64,000 nt of DNA, from positions 86,087-150,086 of the forward strand of contig NZ_JMLW01000005.1 of NCBI RefSeq assembly GCF_000686905.1, in the 5' to 3' direction. The notes under the pieces were generated by a model that worked only from the letters and a program-made list of their open reading frames with translations, made no database searches and was not told the DNA's origin. Positions 37,922 through 48,747 of the stretch are shown here, in pieces. Made by a program: the position numbers and the translations under genes. Source of the stretch: Marinospirillum insulare DSM 21763 (GTDB lineage Bacteria; Pseudomonadota; Gammaproteobacteria; Pseudomonadales; Halomonadaceae). The first letter of the stretch is position 1. Each line of letters opens with the position of its first letter.

Positions 37922-40525
37922 TTAAGCTTCAGATGCTAAAAAGTCTTGTGCAAAACGCTGTAAAACACCGCCTGCATTATAAACATCAACTTCTGTCGCT
38001 GTGTCTAAACGGCAGTGCATAGGTACTTTTACCTGCTCACCATTTTTACGGTTAATCACTAGCGTCATCATGCCACGCGCTTTTAATTCACCTTCAACAT
38101 CGTAGGTTTCAGTACCGTCTAGGCCTAAAGTTTTGCGTGTTGTACCTTCTTCAAACTGCAAAGGTAAAACACCCATACCAATAAGGTTAGTACGGTGAAT
38201 ACGCTCAAAACCTTCAGCGGCAATCACTTCAACACCTGCTAAGCGAACACCTTTAGCTGCCCAGTCGCGTGAAGAGCCCTGACCATAGTCAGCGCCTGCC
38301 ACAATAATCAGCGGCTGCTTACGCTCCATGTAGGTTTCAATGGCTTCCCACATGCGTGTCACTTCGCCTTCAGGCTCTATACGCGCTAGAGAACCCTGCT
38401 TAACCTCACCATCAACTACTGCCATTTCGTTAATGAGCTTAGGGTTAGCAAAAGTAGCACGCTGTGCGGTTAAGTGGTCGCCACGGTGGGTTGCATAGGA
38501 GTTAAAATCTTCTTCTGGCAAGCCCATCTTATGTAGGTATTCACCCGCTGCTGAATCCATCAAAATGGCATTAGAAGGTGACAAGTGGTCGGTGGTGATA
38601 TTGTCAGGCAATAAAGCTAGAGGACGCATACCCTTCATGGTGCGCTCGCCAGCTAAAGCACCTTCCCAATAAGGTGGACGACGAATGTAGGTAGACTTAG
38701 GACGCCAGTCATACAAAGGACTCGCAGCAGCTTCGCCCTTGTCTAGATCAAACATCGGAATGTAAATGGTATTAAACTGCTCAGGTTTTACACTCGAAGT
38801 AACTAGCGCATCAATTTCTGCATCAGAAGGCCAGATATCTTTTAAGGTAATTGGATTACCGTCTTTATCTGTACCTAGTACATCTTTTTCAATATCAAAA
38901 CGTATGGTACCCGCAATTGCGTAAGCCACCACTAGAGGTGGTGAAGCTAAGAAAGCTTGCTTAGCATAAGGGTGAATACGGCCATCAAAGTTACGGTTAC
39001 CCGAAAGTACAGCGGTAGCGTAAAGGTCACGGTCAATAATTTCTTGTTGAATAACTGGGTCTAAGGCACCCGACATACCATTACAGGTTGTACAGGCATA
39101 ACCCACCACACCAAAGCCTAATTTTTCTAATTCGGTCATTAGGTTGGCTTCTCTTAAGTAAAGATCAATTACTTTAGAGCCGGGTGCAAAAGAAGTTTTA
39201 ACCCAAGGCTTACGAACCAAACCTAGCTCGTTAGCTTTTTTGGCAATTAAACCCGCAGCCACTACGTTGCGTGGGTTAGACGTGTTAGTACAGCTAGTAA
39301 TTGCTGCAATAATCACCGCACCATCAGGCATTAAACCCTCTGCTTCTTGCTGCTTAGCTAGGGTTAAATCACCTGCAATGCCTTTGCTAGCTAGGTCGCT
39401 AGTAGAAACTCGTGCATGAGGGTTAGAAGGACCAGCCATAGTACGATCCACACTGGATAGATCGAACTTTAATACACGTGGGTATTCAACTTTTTTCAAG
39501 CTGTCTGCCCATAAGCCAGTGGCTTTAGCGTAGTTTTCTACTAAAGCTACCTGCTCAGGTTCACGACCGGTTAGCTTTAAGTAGTCAAGGGTTTGATCAT
39601 CAATGTAGAACATACCCGCTGTTGCGCCGTATTCAGGAGTCATATTAGAAATGGTGGCACGGTCACCAATGGTTAGGCTTTCAGCACCTTCACCAAAGAA
39701 CTCTAAGTAAGCACCCACTACACGTTCTTTACGCAAAAATTCAGTAATAGCTAAAACAATGTCGGTTGCAGTAATGCCAGGCTGACGCTTGCCCACTAGC
39801 TCTACACCAACAATATCAGGCAGGCGCATCATCGAAGGCAAACCTAGCATCACGGTTTCTGCTTCTAAACCACCCACACCTATGGCAAGCACACCTAGTG
39901 CATCAACGTGAGGGGTGTGTGAGTCAGTACCAACACAAGTGTCTGGGAAAGCAACACCGTCACGCGCCTGAATAACAGGTGACATTTTTTCTAGGTTAAT
40001 CTGGTGCATGATGCCGTTACCCGCTGGAATAACGTCAACATTTTCAAAAGCCGTTTTTGTCCAGTCAATAAAATGGAAACGGTCTTCATTACGACGGTCT
40101 TCAATCGCACGGTTCTTTTCAAAAGCGTCAGGATCAAAACCGGGTGCTTCAACGGCCAACGAGTGGTCAACAATCAGCTGCGTAGGAACCACCGGGTTTA
40201 CTTTAGCTGGATCACCACCTTTTTCAGCAATCGCATCACGCAAACCGGCCAAGTCAACTAAAGCGGTTTGGCCAAGAATATCGTGACAAACCACGCGTGC
40301 TGGGTACCAAGGAAAGTCTAAGTCTTGTTTACGGTCAATTAACTGAGTTAATGAAGCCGTTAAATCTTCAGGGTCGCAGCGGCGTACTAGCTGCTCAGCT
40401 AAGATGCGTGAAGTATAAGGAAGAGTGGCATAGGAACCTGGTTTGATGGCTTCAACAGCTGCTTGGGTGTCGAAGTAATCAAGCTGAGTACCCGGCAGGG
40501 GCTTACGGTATTCAGTGTTGTTCAT
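37922..40525 (-). CDS. acnD: Fe/S-dependent 2-methylisocitrate dehydratase AcnD
   Basis: AcnD is an aconitase-A-like enzyme that dehydrates 2-methylcitrate in propionate breakdown. The 867-residue protein has the [4Fe-4S] ligands C412 (SCTNTSNP), C478 and C481 (YACTTCNG), a swivel domain with NGEQVKVPMHCRLD and the GSSRDWAAKG loop. Location beside prpF and prpC separates it from housekeeping AcnA. GAGGG precedes the ATG at 40525. Confidence 0.95.
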   Translation of the reverse strand: MNNTEYRKPLPGTQLDYFDTQAAVEAIKPGSYATLPYTSRILAEQLVRRCDPEDLTASLTQLIDRKQDLDFPWYPARVVCHDILGQTALVDLAGLRDAIAEKGGDPAKVNPVVPTQLIVDHSLAVEAPGFDPDAFEKNRAIEDRRNEDRFHFIDWTKTAFENVDVIPAGNGIMHQINLEKMSPVIQARDGVAFPDTCVGTDSHTPHVDALGVLAIGVGGLEAETVMLGLPSMMRLPDIVGVELVGKRQPGITATDIVLAITEFLRKERVVGAYLEFFGEGAESLTIGDRATISNMTPEYGATAGMFYIDDQTLDYLKLTGREPEQVALVENYAKATGLWADSLKKVEYPRVLKFDLSSVDRTMAGPSNPHARVSTSDLASKGIAGDLTLAKQQEAEGLMPDGAVIIAAITSCTNTSNPRNVVAAGLIAKKANELGLVRKPWVKTSFAPGSKVIDLYLREANLMTELEKLGFGVVGYACTTCNGMSGALDPVIQQEIIDRDLYATAVLSGNRNFDGRIHPYAKQAFLASPPLVVAYAIAGTIRFDIEKDVLGTDKDGNPITLKDIWPSDAEIDALVTSSVKPEQFNTIYIPMFDLDKGEAAASPLYDWRPKSTYIRRPPYWEGALAGERTMKGMRPLALLPDNITTDHLSPSNAILMDSAAGEYLHKMGLPEEDFNSYATHRGDHLTAQRATFANPKLINEMAVVDGEVKQGSLARIEPEGEVTRMWEAIETYMERKQPLIIVAGADYGQGSSRDWAAKGVRLAGVEVIAAEGFERIHRTNLIGMGVLPLQFEEGTTRKTLGLDGTETYDVEGELKARGMMTLVINRKNGEQVKVPMHCRLDTATEVDVYNAGGVLQRFAQDFLASEA

Positions 40526-40564
40526 CTGATTAACCCTCGTAGGTAGCTTAAAATATGGCTTAAA

Positions 40565-40595
40565 ATGAGAAAGTCAGCCCTAGAGGCTGACTTGT
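40565..40595 (-). terminator. Hairpin with partial T-run between prpC and acnD
   Basis: AAGTCAGCC (40571-40579), loop CTAGA and GGCTGACTT (40585-40593) make a perfect 9-bp stem. On the minus strand it is followed by TTTCTCATTTT. It begins about 14 bp after the prpC stop, in the 81-bp gap before acnD, and may attenuate or process the operon mRNA. Confidence 0.7.
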
Positions 40596-40606
40596 TAATT
40601 GAGAGC

Positions 40607-41740
40607 TTAGTCGCGCTCACTAATCGGTGTTACTTCACGTGGCTCTGGACCAGTATAATCAGCACTTGGGCGAATAATACGGTTGTTAGCACGCTGTTCA
40701 AATACGTGCGCTGCCCAACCTGTTAAGCGTGAACACACAAAAATAGGTGTGAATAGCTTAGTGGGAATGCCCATAAAGTGGTAAGCAGAAGCATGGAAGA
40801 AGTCAGCGTTACAGAACAGCTTCTTCTCGCGCCACATGACTTCTTCAACTTTTGCAGACACTGGGTAAAGAACCGTGTCACCTACGTCTTTAGACAGTTT
40901 TTCAGACCACTCTTTAATAATTGCGTTGCGTGGGTCAGAGGTGCGATAAATAGCATGGCCAAAGCCCATGATTTTATCTTTACGCTCTAGCATACCCATG
41001 ATTTCTTTTTCAGCTTCTTCTGGCGATTTCCAGTTCTCGATCATGTCCATAGCGGCTTCGTTAGCACCACCATGTAAAGGACCACGTAAAGAACCGATAG
41101 CACCTGTAATGCAGCTGTGTAGATCTGAAAGGGTAGAAGCACATACACGCGCAGTAAAGGTAGAAGCGTTAAACTCATGCTCTGCATAAAGAATTAACGA
41201 AGCTTGCATAACCTGAACGTGTAAGTCAGATGGCTTTTTATCGTGCAGAGTCCATAAGAACTGTTCAGCAATAGTGTCAGCATCAGTATTTTCGTTAATA
41301 CGCTTACCGTTGTTATGGCTGAAGTTGTACCAGTAGTTAATTAAACCAGGGAACACAGCTAGCAAGCGATCTGTCGCTTCTTGCTGTTCATCAAAACTGT
41401 TTTCAGTTTCTAGGTTACCTAGCATAGAACAACCCGTACGCATCACATCCATAGGGTGAGCATCAGCAGGAATGCGCTCTAACACATCTTTTAGTGCTTG
41501 GGGTAAATCACGTAAGCCTTTTAACTTAGTTTTATAAGCATCTAGCTCAGCTTGGTTAGGTAGCTTACCTTTAAGTAGCAGGTAGGCTACTTCTTCAAAA
41601 GTAGCATTTGCAGATAAATCTTTAACATCATAACCACGGTAGGTTAAACCAGAACCTGTTTGGCCAACTGTGCAAAGTGCAGTTTCACCAGCAGACTGAC
41701 CGCGTAGGCCAGCACCCGAAAGTTTTTTAGCTTCAGTCAT
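40607..41740 (-). CDS. prpC: 2-methylcitrate synthase PrpC
   Basis: PrpC condenses propionyl-CoA and oxaloacetate. The 377-residue citrate-synthase-fold protein has LRGPLHGGANEAAMDM with a catalytic histidine, the GFGHAIYRTSDPR motif and the late Asp-containing NADFFHASAYHFMGIP. Short length and a GAGGAG-led ATG are typical for PrpC rather than hexameric GltA. It is 29 bp downstream of prpB. Confidence 0.95.
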   Translation of the reverse strand: MTEAKKLSGAGLRGQSAGETALCTVGQTGSGLTYRGYDVKDLSANATFEEVAYLLLKGKLPNQAELDAYKTKLKGLRDLPQALKDVLERIPADAHPMDVMRTGCSMLGNLETENSFDEQQEATDRLLAVFPGLINYWYNFSHNNGKRINENTDADTIAEQFLWTLHDKKPSDLHVQVMQASLILYAEHEFNASTFTARVCASTLSDLHSCITGAIGSLRGPLHGGANEAAMDMIENWKSPEEAEKEIMGMLERKDKIMGFGHAIYRTSDPRNAIIKEWSEKLSKDVGDTVLYPVSAKVEEVMWREKKLFCNADFFHASAYHFMGIPTKLFTPIFVCSRLTGWAAHVFEQRANNRIIRPSADYTGPEPREVTPISERD

Positions 41741-41769
41741 TGTATTTTCTCCTCAATCAAAAAAAGTGC

Positions 41770-42663
41770 TTATTTATTTTTACCTTCAGCAAATAGCTGG
41801 TCTAGCTTCTGCTCAAAATCGTGGTAGTTAAGGAAGTCGTAAAGTTCCATACGTGTTTGCATGGTATCAACAACAGCTTTCTGATCGCCATCATCCAATA
41901 GATGCTGGTAAACATTTAAGGCCGCCTTGTTAGCAGCACGGAAAGCAGACAGAGGGTAAAGAACCATGGTTGCACCGTTAGCAGCTAGCTCTTCTTTATT
42001 AAATAAAGGTGTCGCACCAAACTCAGTAATGTTCGCTAGTAGGTGGCCGCCATTAATACCTTTAGAGAAGGCTTGGTAATCTTCTAGCGTGTGTACTGCT
42101 TCAGCAAAAATACCGTCAGCACCCGCTTCTAAACAAGCTTGCGCACGTTCTACAGCTGCTTCTAAACCTTCCATTTGGAAAGCATCGGTACGCGCCATAA
42201 TAAAGAAGTCATCATCGGTACGCGCATCAACCGCAGCTTTAACCCGGTCAGCCATTTCTTGTAGAGAAACAATTTCTTTATTAGGACGGTGACCACAACG
42301 CTTTTGAGCTACTTGGTCTTCCAGGTGAACTGCTGCTGCACCGGCTTTTTCCATTTGTTGAATAGCACGGCCAATATTAAAAGCGCCACCCCAACCTGTG
42401 TCGATATCCACCAATAAAGGCGTTTCAACAGCACTGGTAATACGACGTACATCTTCTACTACATCATTTAGGCTAGTCATACCCAAGTCAGGTAAACCAT
42501 AAGAAGCGTTAGCCACACCGCCACCCGACAAATAAACAGCCTGGTGACCGACACGCTCAGCCATCATAGCGTGGTAAGCATTCACTGCACCGACTATCTG
42601 TAATGGATTGTTTTCGGCTAGTGCTTTGCGGAAACGACCGCCTGCGGTTAGTTTTTTAGTCAT
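41770..42663 (-). CDS. prpB: Methylisocitrate lyase PrpB
   Basis: PrpB splits 2-methylisocitrate to pyruvate and succinate. The 297-residue PEP-mutase/ICL-fold protein has the [16 protein letters not shown] loop, metal-site [12 protein letters not shown] and the active-site KRCGHRP motif, which marks isocitrate/methylisocitrate lyases. The ATG follows GAGGAAA. It heads the prp enzyme genes 43 bp after the regulator gene. Confidence 0.96.
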   Translation of the reverse strand: MTKKLTAGGRFRKALAENNPLQIVGAVNAYHAMMAERVGHQAVYLSGGGVANASYGLPDLGMTSLNDVVEDVRRITSAVETPLLVDIDTGWGGAFNIGRAIQQMEKAGAAAVHLEDQVAQKRCGHRPNKEIVSLQEMADRVKAAVDARTDDDFFIMARTDAFQMEGLEAAVERAQACLEAGADGIFAEAVHTLEDYQAFSKGINGGHLLANITEFGATPLFNKEELAANGATMVLYPLSAFRAANKAALNVYQHLLDDGDQKAVVDTMQTRMELYDFLNYHDFEQKLDQLFAEGKNK

Positions 42664-42706
42664 CTTGGTTTTCCTCGGTTATCAATTTTGCTATTCAATC
42701 ATTCAA

Positions 42707-43459
42707 CTACTGAGCTTCAGCGGCTTGTTTGGCTTCAGCTTCGTGAAAACGCTTTTCTACGTTATTTCTAGAGGCGCGAATGTGTCGACGCATCAACAAC
42801 TCAGCCAATTCTTCGTCTCTTTGCTCTATGGCATCAACAATGCGGTAATGTTCAGTAAAAGCACGTTGCGGACGACCACTGGTGGCACTAAAACGGTAAC
42901 GGTACATACGCACTAGGTAATACAGTTCGCCACACAAAAGTTCCATTAACTTCTTATTACCGCTACCTAGCACTAAACGGTAGTGAAAATCTAAATCGCC
43001 TTCTTTTTGGTAATAAGCAATATTTTCTTGTAGCTCGGCTTGTTCTTCGTGTTTTTTTAACAGTGCTTTTAAGCTATCTATTTCAGCTTGTGGCATTTGC
43101 CTAGCAGCTAAACGGCAGGCCATGCCTTCCATCGCTTCACGTACTTCATAAAGCTCAAGCAGCTCGGCAATGGTTAAAGAAACCACTCGCGCTCCCACAT
43201 GCGGAATACGCGTTACCAAATGACGACCTTCTAAACGACGCATAGCTTCCCTTAAAGGGCCACGCGAAATACCATATTGTTTAGCTAAGCCTGGCTCAGT
43301 AATTTTAGTACCCGGAGCAATGCTGCCTGTCACTATGGCTTCTTGAATATCCTCGAATACTCGATCAGCCAAGGTCTGCCCATCGGCTGACTCAACTGAC
43401 CAACGCTGCTCATTTTCAGCAGAATCGTTTATGATTAAAGGTTGTGGATTAAGGCTCAT
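42707..43459 (-). CDS. GntR/FadR-family regulator of the prp operon
   Basis: The 250-residue protein has an N-terminal GntR winged helix (RVFEDIQEAIVTGSIAPGTK, KQYGISRGPLREAMRRLEG) and a C-terminal helical FCD ligand domain with metal-type histidines (LDFHYRLV, FTEHYRIVDAI, LLMRRHIRAS). It leads the prpBC-acnD-prpF genes, so it is the likely local repressor, unlike the sigma-54-type PrpR of enterics. The palindrome at 43467-43478 is a probable operator. No ribosome binding site precedes the ATG at 43459; the start may lie a little further in. Confidence 0.9.
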   Translation of the reverse strand: MSLNPQPLIINDSAENEQRWSVESADGQTLADRVFEDIQEAIVTGSIAPGTKITEPGLAKQYGISRGPLREAMRRLEGRHLVTRIPHVGARVVSLTIAELLELYEVREAMEGMACRLAARQMPQAEIDSLKALLKKHEEQAELQENIAYYQKEGDLDFHYRLVLGSGNKKLMELLCGELYYLVRMYRYRFSATSGRPQRAFTEHYRIVDAIEQRDEELAELLMRRHIRASRNNVEKRFHEAEAKQAAEAQ

Positions 43460-43466
43460 TTATACG

Positions 43467-43478
43467 ATTGTCGACAAT
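43467..43478. promoter_or_regulatory. Probable GntR-family operator
   Basis: ATTGTCGACAAT is a perfect 12-bp palindrome matching the T-x-G-T-n-A-C-x-A pattern of FadR/FCD-type GntR sites. It lies 8 bp upstream of the regulator ATG. A TATAAA on the minus strand overlaps the start codon and could be a -10 covered by the bound protein. Confidence 0.6.
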
Positions 43479-43634
43479 TTATGAATTAAGCAGCACTGTA
43501 GACAACCCTTTAGGCTAGGTCAACTAAAACCTTAGTCTAAAAAACCAGCTATAAATGTAACCGACTGTTTTATATAGATATATTCATTACCAAATATCTT
43601 TACAATTCAAAACTATAAAGAAGGTGTCAACAAC

Positions 43635-45017
43635 TTGGGTTCATTACAGGCTTTTCCTTTACCACTAGCTACCGCCACCGAACTACTTTTAGCTATAAAG
43701 CACCTAACCTGGCCTTGCTTATTAGATAGTGGTTTAAATAACGGCTTAAAAAGCAGTGCACCTACTACTAGCGCTGGACGCTTTTCTATAGCAGTTGCCG
43801 ACCCAAGCCAACAACTAGAAATATCTAACCCAGCACAAGTTAAAACCCTCGAGCTTATTAGACCAACAGACAAAACCTGCTTGAACGACTCCAACTTAAA
43901 CCACCTGCCATTTATAGGTGGCTGGTTAGGTTATTGGAGCTACGATGCGGGTAGGTTATTTGAAGATTTACCACAAGAAGCCAGCCAAGATATTCACCTG
44001 CCTTTAATTCGCATGGGCTACTATCAATGGGCATTAGTGACTGACCACCAGCTAGAACAAACTTGGTTAGTTGGTGAGGTTAGCCAACACCTAGCGACAG
44101 AAATAGCTACACGGCTTAAAAGCATTCAAGCAGAAGCCGTTACTAACCAGCCAGAAAGCTTCAAGCTAACCCAGCCGTTTGTCAGTAATTTAAGTTATGC
44201 AGGCTATCAAAAGCGCTTCAATCAAGTTCAAGACTTATTGCGCAGCGGCGACACCTACCAAGTAAACTTAGCTCAGCGTTTTACTGCCAGTTACCAAGGC
44301 GATATTTACCAGGCTTGGCACAGCCTGCGCCAGCAAATTGCTGCTCCCTTTTCTGCTTTTATGGATTTTGGTGATGCAACTATTTTATCTTTATCACCAG
44401 AAAGGTTTTTACAAGCCAGCGCCACAGGTTTAGTTGAAACCAAGCCCATTAAAGGCACTCGCCCAAGAGGAAAGACCCAACAAGAAGATCAACAACTGGC
44501 TGAAGAACTGCTTAACAGCAAAAAAGACCAGGCTGAAAACCTGATGATAGTCGATTTATTAAGGAATGATTTAGGACGAGTCTGTCAGCCAGGGAGTATT
44601 CAAGTACCTGATTTATTTACTTTAGAAAGCTACACCAATGTACATCACTTGGTTAGCCGTATAACTGGACAGCTAGCTAAAGGGAAAGACAACCTAGATT
44701 TATTAAAAGCCAGCTTTCCGGGTGGCTCTATTACTGGCGCACCTAAGTTACGTGCCATGCAAATTATTGACCAGCTAGAACCTAGCCAGCGCAGTGTTTA
44801 TTGTGGATCAATCGGGTATTTAGATAGACGCGGCGGCATGGACTTTAATATTGCTATACGCACTTTTATAGCCCACCAAGGCCAGCTGCATATTTCTGCT
44901 GGCGGTGGCCTAGTTGCAGATTCAAACGGCTCTCAAGAATACCAAGAAACCCTAGATAAGGTGGCTCGGCTTATTCGCTGTTTAGAGCCCGGCTTTACTG
45001 GCAAGCCTAATAATTAA
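43635..45017 (+). CDS. pabB: Aminodeoxychorismate synthase component I PabB
   Basis: PabB makes 4-amino-4-deoxychorismate from chorismate and ammonia for folate. The 460-residue chorismate-binding enzyme shows [49 protein letters not shown] and [11 protein letters not shown]. Anthranilate synthase TrpE is the nearest alternative; the motif PIKGTRPRG with a lysine fits PabB. The start is a TTG at 43635 with AAGGTG about 9 bases upstream. The 3' end overlaps the kinase gene tail-to-tail by 11 bp. Confidence 0.88.
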   Translation: MGSLQAFPLPLATATELLLAIKHLTWPCLLDSGLNNGLKSSAPTTSAGRFSIAVADPSQQLEISNPAQVKTLELIRPTDKTCLNDSNLNHLPFIGGWLGYWSYDAGRLFEDLPQEASQDIHLPLIRMGYYQWALVTDHQLEQTWLVGEVSQHLATEIATRLKSIQAEAVTNQPESFKLTQPFVSNLSYAGYQKRFNQVQDLLRSGDTYQVNLAQRFTASYQGDIYQAWHSLRQQIAAPFSAFMDFGDATILSLSPERFLQASATGLVETKPIKGTRPRGKTQQEDQQLAEELLNSKKDQAENLMIVDLLRNDLGRVCQPGSIQVPDLFTLESYTNVHHLVSRITGQLAKGKDNLDLLKASFPGGSITGAPKLRAMQIIDQLEPSQRSVYCGSIGYLDRRGGMDFNIAIRTFIAHQGQLHISAGGGLVADSNGSQEYQETLDKVARLIRCLEPGFTGKPNN

Positions 45018-47838
45018 TGGCTTGTTTTTGGTGCCAATCAGTCGTGTAGTCACGTTCATACCAGTCTTGCAGTCGATCTATTTCATAAAAAAGCTGCTCT
45101 AAGCTACCAGCAACTAATTTTTGCTGACCTGCTTTTAGCTGGGTTTCTAAAGCCTCAGTTGTTTGAGCTAAATCTGGCACACCACAATAACGGCTTGCGC
45201 CGTGTAAACGGTGAACAGCTTCTAACAAAGCGTCATCATCTTGGTTTTTTAAAGCGTCTTCAATTTCATTTCGGCTTTCATTCAAGTTAGCTAGCAGTAA
45301 GCCAAGTAATTCATCAGCAATATCCGCCTTACCTATCGCCAGCTTAATCCCCATTTCATGGTCAACAGGGCAAGCCTGCCAAGACTCTTCACTCTGGTTA
45401 ATCTCTACAGTTAAGCCTTTAGTTTGCTCAACAGAAAACCGGCTACCTAACCAGCGCTGTAAGAGGTCAGTTAATAGTTTTTCATTAATGGGCTTAATTA
45501 GCACATCATTAATACCTGCTTGCAACCATGCAGAACGCTCTTCAACTGCGGCATGAGCTGTGGTTGCTACGATAGGCAAGGAACGGTATTGATGCCCTAA
45601 AGCACGGATTTGCTGGGTTGCTTCAACACCTGAAATACCTGGCATGTGAATATCCATCAATACCAAGTCAACTTTTTGTTCTTCAACCCTCATGACAGCT
45701 TGCTCACCACTGACTGCCTCTAGAGCAGTAAAGCCTAACTCTTTTAATAGAGTCACCAATAACAGCAAGTTAGAAGAAGTATCATCCACCACTAAAATGA
45801 CAGGTGCAGTTTTTTGCGCCACAACTGCTTCTTGGCTAGCTTGTACAAGTGTTGGGTCTAATACTTCTTCTACCGCTTGCCTAAGCTGTGGAATAGCCAA
45901 GGGTTTAGTTAATAACTGGCCAGCACTCTGTCGGCGTAAATGGGTGTGAATCTCAGCATCTGAAACATTTACCAGCAAGAGGTTTGCTTGCCTAAGCGTG
46001 CGAAGCTGGGTTAAGCCGTTTAACCAAGGCTGTTGTTTAACCTGCTTGGCATTCATTCCAACCAAAACAGCATCGACTTTACTTAAGGCAAGTTGTTTAA
46101 GCATTTCTTCTGGTGAATGCCAAGACTCAACCTGCGCACCCCAGCTGCGTAACTGATGAGTCCAAACTTGATTGGTTAGCTTATGACTTTCTAACACGCC
46201 CAAAGTTTTACCTATTAACCAGGGTGTTGGCTCTGTGGCTAGCTCTTGCACAGACATAGGCAAAGTAAACCAGAAGGTTGAACCTTCACCTTCAATACTC
46301 TCTAAATCTATTTGCCCACCCATTTGCTCAACTAACTGTTTGCAAATAGCTAAACCTAAACCAGTACCCCCAAACTGACGTGTTTGAGTAGTATCTGCCT
46401 GAGTAAAAGCTTGAAAAAGTTTTTGGCGTTGGTCTTCACTTAAGCCTAAGCCCGTATCAGTGACTGAAAACTTAATAGAACACTGCTTCCCCACCTCTGG
46501 CACAGCTAGCTTTTCAGATTCTATCAAGCTGTCGTTATCATCTAGCATGACACGTAAGACCACTTCGCCTTCTGAAGTAAATTTCAGCGCATTACTTAAG
46601 AGGTTGCTAATTAGCTGCCTTAACCTTAAAGGGTCTGTATTTACTCTAAGCGGTACGTCGTCATACACCATGCCTAGCAGGTTTATATTTTGACGATGCG
46701 CCATGGGCGCAAACATAGATAAACAATCATCTAGGTGCTGACGCAAGTTTAAGGGTGCTTCATCGAGCACCATCATGCCTGCTTCAATTTTAGAAAAATC
46801 GAGAATGTCGTTAATAATACCCAGCATGGTTTCTGAAGCGCCAAGAATGTGGTTAATGTATTCTTTTTGGCGCAAGTCCATTTGAGTGCGAGATAAAAGG
46901 TTAGAAAAGCCAATAATACCGTTCAGGGGTGTACGTATTTCATGGCTCATATTGGCTAAAAATTCAGACTTAATTTTACTGGCCTGCAAAGCATCTTTAC
47001 GCGCCTGATCTAGCTCTATGTTTTTAATCTCAATGGTTTCTAAGCTTCCCAAGGAGTCTTCACGCACTTCTTCTATTGCTTGCTGATAACTTTCTTCACG
47101 CTCGTTTAACTGCTGAATAAGCTGCGTAGACTCTACTTCTAGCCTATCTATCTCTATCACTTTTGAAGGCTGGCCAGTAGCTGGGTAATAACCCTGGGCT
47201 GCATCTTTTAATCTAAGGCGGATAGCTTCTAATTGCTCTTCTAGGTAACGCACTAACAAATGCGTAAAAAAGAAGCTCAGTAAAAATAAAAAAGTAACCA
47301 AAGCACCACTTAAAAGGGCAAAGCGGTACTTATAAAGCAATAAAGGTGTAAGGCTAATTTCTAACTCAACCCAACCAAGTAGCTTACCTTGCGGCTCAAT
47401 ACGCTGCAGACTACTTTCAGCTTCTTGCAGGTATTGAGGTTCATAAATAGGTTCTATAAAACGAATCGACTCGGCTTCTTTTGCCATTTGTGAATTCAGT
47501 TGCCAACGTGCCTGAGGATTATTTAACAAGGGCTGCATACTAGGGCCAGCATGCAAAAGACTAAACTGCCGATAGTCATAGAGAGAAAGGGCGCGAACAT
47601 TTCTATTTTCGAGTAGCTCTGTTGCTATCACCCTAATACCCACTAAAGACTCATCTTTATCTAGGTTAACTGCCAATCTTGAGCTAAGGTTTTTTAATAT
47701 AAACTGGCCACGTTCTAGTAGCTGTTCATCAAGTGATTTAAAGTGAGCATTCAGTAATAGCCCACCCACAATTAGGATCAGTAGCCAAAGCGGTATAAAG
47801 CAACCAAAGATAATCCAGTTTTTAAGAGAAAAGCGCAT
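45007..47838 (-). CDS. Hybrid sensor histidine kinase of the GacS/BarA type
   Basis: The 943-residue protein has membrane segments at about 10-30 and 172-197 around a periplasmic domain, a linker coiled coil, a HisKA domain with H299 ([12 protein letters not shown]), an ATPase domain ([17 protein letters not shown]), a degenerate receiver at about 540-655, a true receiver with D729 (VLMDIHMPG) and a C-terminal Hpt domain with H879 (HRLHGASR). This is the BarA/GacS phosphorelay plan controlling UvrY/GacA and carbon-storage small RNAs. The response regulator is not in the window. The first receiver has G594 where the phosphate-accepting aspartate should be. Confidence 0.9.
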   Translation of the reverse strand: MRFSLKNWIIFGCFIPLWLLILIVGGLLLNAHFKSLDEQLLERGQFILKNLSSRLAVNLDKDESLVGIRVIATELLENRNVRALSLYDYRQFSLLHAGPSMQPLLNNPQARWQLNSQMAKEAESIRFIEPIYEPQYLQEAESSLQRIEPQGKLLGWVELEISLTPLLLYKYRFALLSGALVTFLFLLSFFFTHLLVRYLEEQLEAIRLRLKDAAQGYYPATGQPSKVIEIDRLEVESTQLIQQLNEREESYQQAIEEVREDSLGSLETIEIKNIELDQARKDALQASKIKSEFLANMSHEIRTPLNGIIGFSNLLSRTQMDLRQKEYINHILGASETMLGIINDILDFSKIEAGMMVLDEAPLNLRQHLDDCLSMFAPMAHRQNINLLGMVYDDVPLRVNTDPLRLRQLISNLLSNALKFTSEGEVVLRVMLDDNDSLIESEKLAVPEVGKQCSIKFSVTDTGLGLSEDQRQKLFQAFTQADTTQTRQFGGTGLGLAICKQLVEQMGGQIDLESIEGEGSTFWFTLPMSVQELATEPTPWLIGKTLGVLESHKLTNQVWTHQLRSWGAQVESWHSPEEMLKQLALSKVDAVLVGMNAKQVKQQPWLNGLTQLRTLRQANLLLVNVSDAEIHTHLRRQSAGQLLTKPLAIPQLRQAVEEVLDPTLVQASQEAVVAQKTAPVILVVDDTSSNLLLLVTLLKELGFTALEAVSGEQAVMRVEEQKVDLVLMDIHMPGISGVEATQQIRALGHQYRSLPIVATTAHAAVEERSAWLQAGINDVLIKPINEKLLTDLLQRWLGSRFSVEQTKGLTVEINQSEESWQACPVDHEMGIKLAIGKADIADELLGLLLANLNESRNEIEDALKNQDDDALLEAVHRLHGASRYCGVPDLAQTTEALETQLKAGQQKLVAGSLEQLFYEIDRLQDWYERDYTTDWHQKQAINY

Positions 47839-47866
47839 CCCTTACTTCCTATTGTTGGCGAGTAGG

Positions 47867-48730
47867 TTACTGATTTTCACGTTGCTTAGCTGCTTCCCAA
47901 TAAGCATCTAACTGTTGTAAATCAATACGTTGTTTAGGGTCTGCTTGGATCGCTAAGGTTAAGGGTCTACCTTCTTCTAAACAGAGCTCTTCTATTATTT
48001 TAAAACGCCGTTCAAATTTACGGTTAGTGGCTCTTACTGCGCTTTCAGGGTCTACTTTTAGATGGCGCGCTAAATTAACGCTGGCAAAAATAAAATCGCC
48101 TACTTCCTCAGCCACTTCTTCTTGTTTACCGCCTGCCAAGGCTTGTCGGATTTCTGCTAGCTCTTCTTCTATTTTGTCTAGCACTAGCAAAGGATCATTC
48201 CAGTCAAAACCTACTTTAGCTGCACGTTTTTGAAGCTTGGCAGCCCTAGTCATAGAAGGCAGATTAAGTGGTACACCCACTAATATAGAAGCATCAGGCT
48301 GCTCACCTTTTGCTTCCCGCTCCATGGCTTTAACTTTTTGCCATAGCTCACTTACCTCAGCAGGAGTTTGAGGCTTGTTAGCTGCCGAAGCTTCACCAGC
48401 ATACAACCTACCCTCAGGAAAAATATGCGGATGGCGAGTAACTAACTTGTTGGTTAGCCCATCAACAATATCAGCAAAGTTATACTGCTCTTCTTCCTTT
48501 GCTAACTGGGCATAAAAAACAATTTGCAGCAGTAAATCACCTAACTCTTCTTTTAAGTGGTCTGGATCATTTTCTTCTTCAATGCATTCAATCACTTCAT
48601 AAACTTCTTCAAGCGTATGAGGTACCAAAGATGCTCGGGTTTGCTTTAAATCCCAAGGACAACCCGTTTCTGGGTCGCGTAATCTAGCCATTAAATTCAG
48701 TAAATCTTTTAAAGAGTAGGGTCTTTCCAC
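47867..48730 (-). CDS. mazG: Nucleoside triphosphate pyrophosphohydrolase MazG
   Basis: MazG hydrolyses canonical and damaged NTPs and in E. coli lowers ppGpp effects. The 287-residue protein has two MazG repeats: the first with LRDPETGCPWDLKQTRASL, EEVYEVIECIEEEND and KEELGDLLLQ, the second with EELAEIRQALAG and VAEEVGDFIFA. The ExxE...ExxD metal motifs are intact. It starts at a GTG (48728-48730) with AGAGG upstream. It sits 17 bp downstream of relA, which recalls the E. coli neighbourhood. Confidence 0.93.
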   Translation of the reverse strand: MERPYSLKDLLNLMARLRDPETGCPWDLKQTRASLVPHTLEEVYEVIECIEEENDPDHLKEELGDLLLQIVFYAQLAKEEEQYNFADIVDGLTNKLVTRHPHIFPEGRLYAGEASAANKPQTPAEVSELWQKVKAMEREAKGEQPDASILVGVPLNLPSMTRAAKLQKRAAKVGFDWNDPLLVLDKIEEELAEIRQALAGGKQEEVAEEVGDFIFASVNLARHLKVDPESAVRATNRKFERRFKIIEELCLEEGRPLTLAIQADPKQRIDLQQLDAYWEAAKQRENQ

Positions 48731-48747
48731 AATTTGCCTCTAGGTAA

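Noticed and set aside
39991..40286. Several open frames overlapping acnD
   Set aside because: Shadow frames of a well-conserved gene; residue composition follows the antisense codons of acnD.
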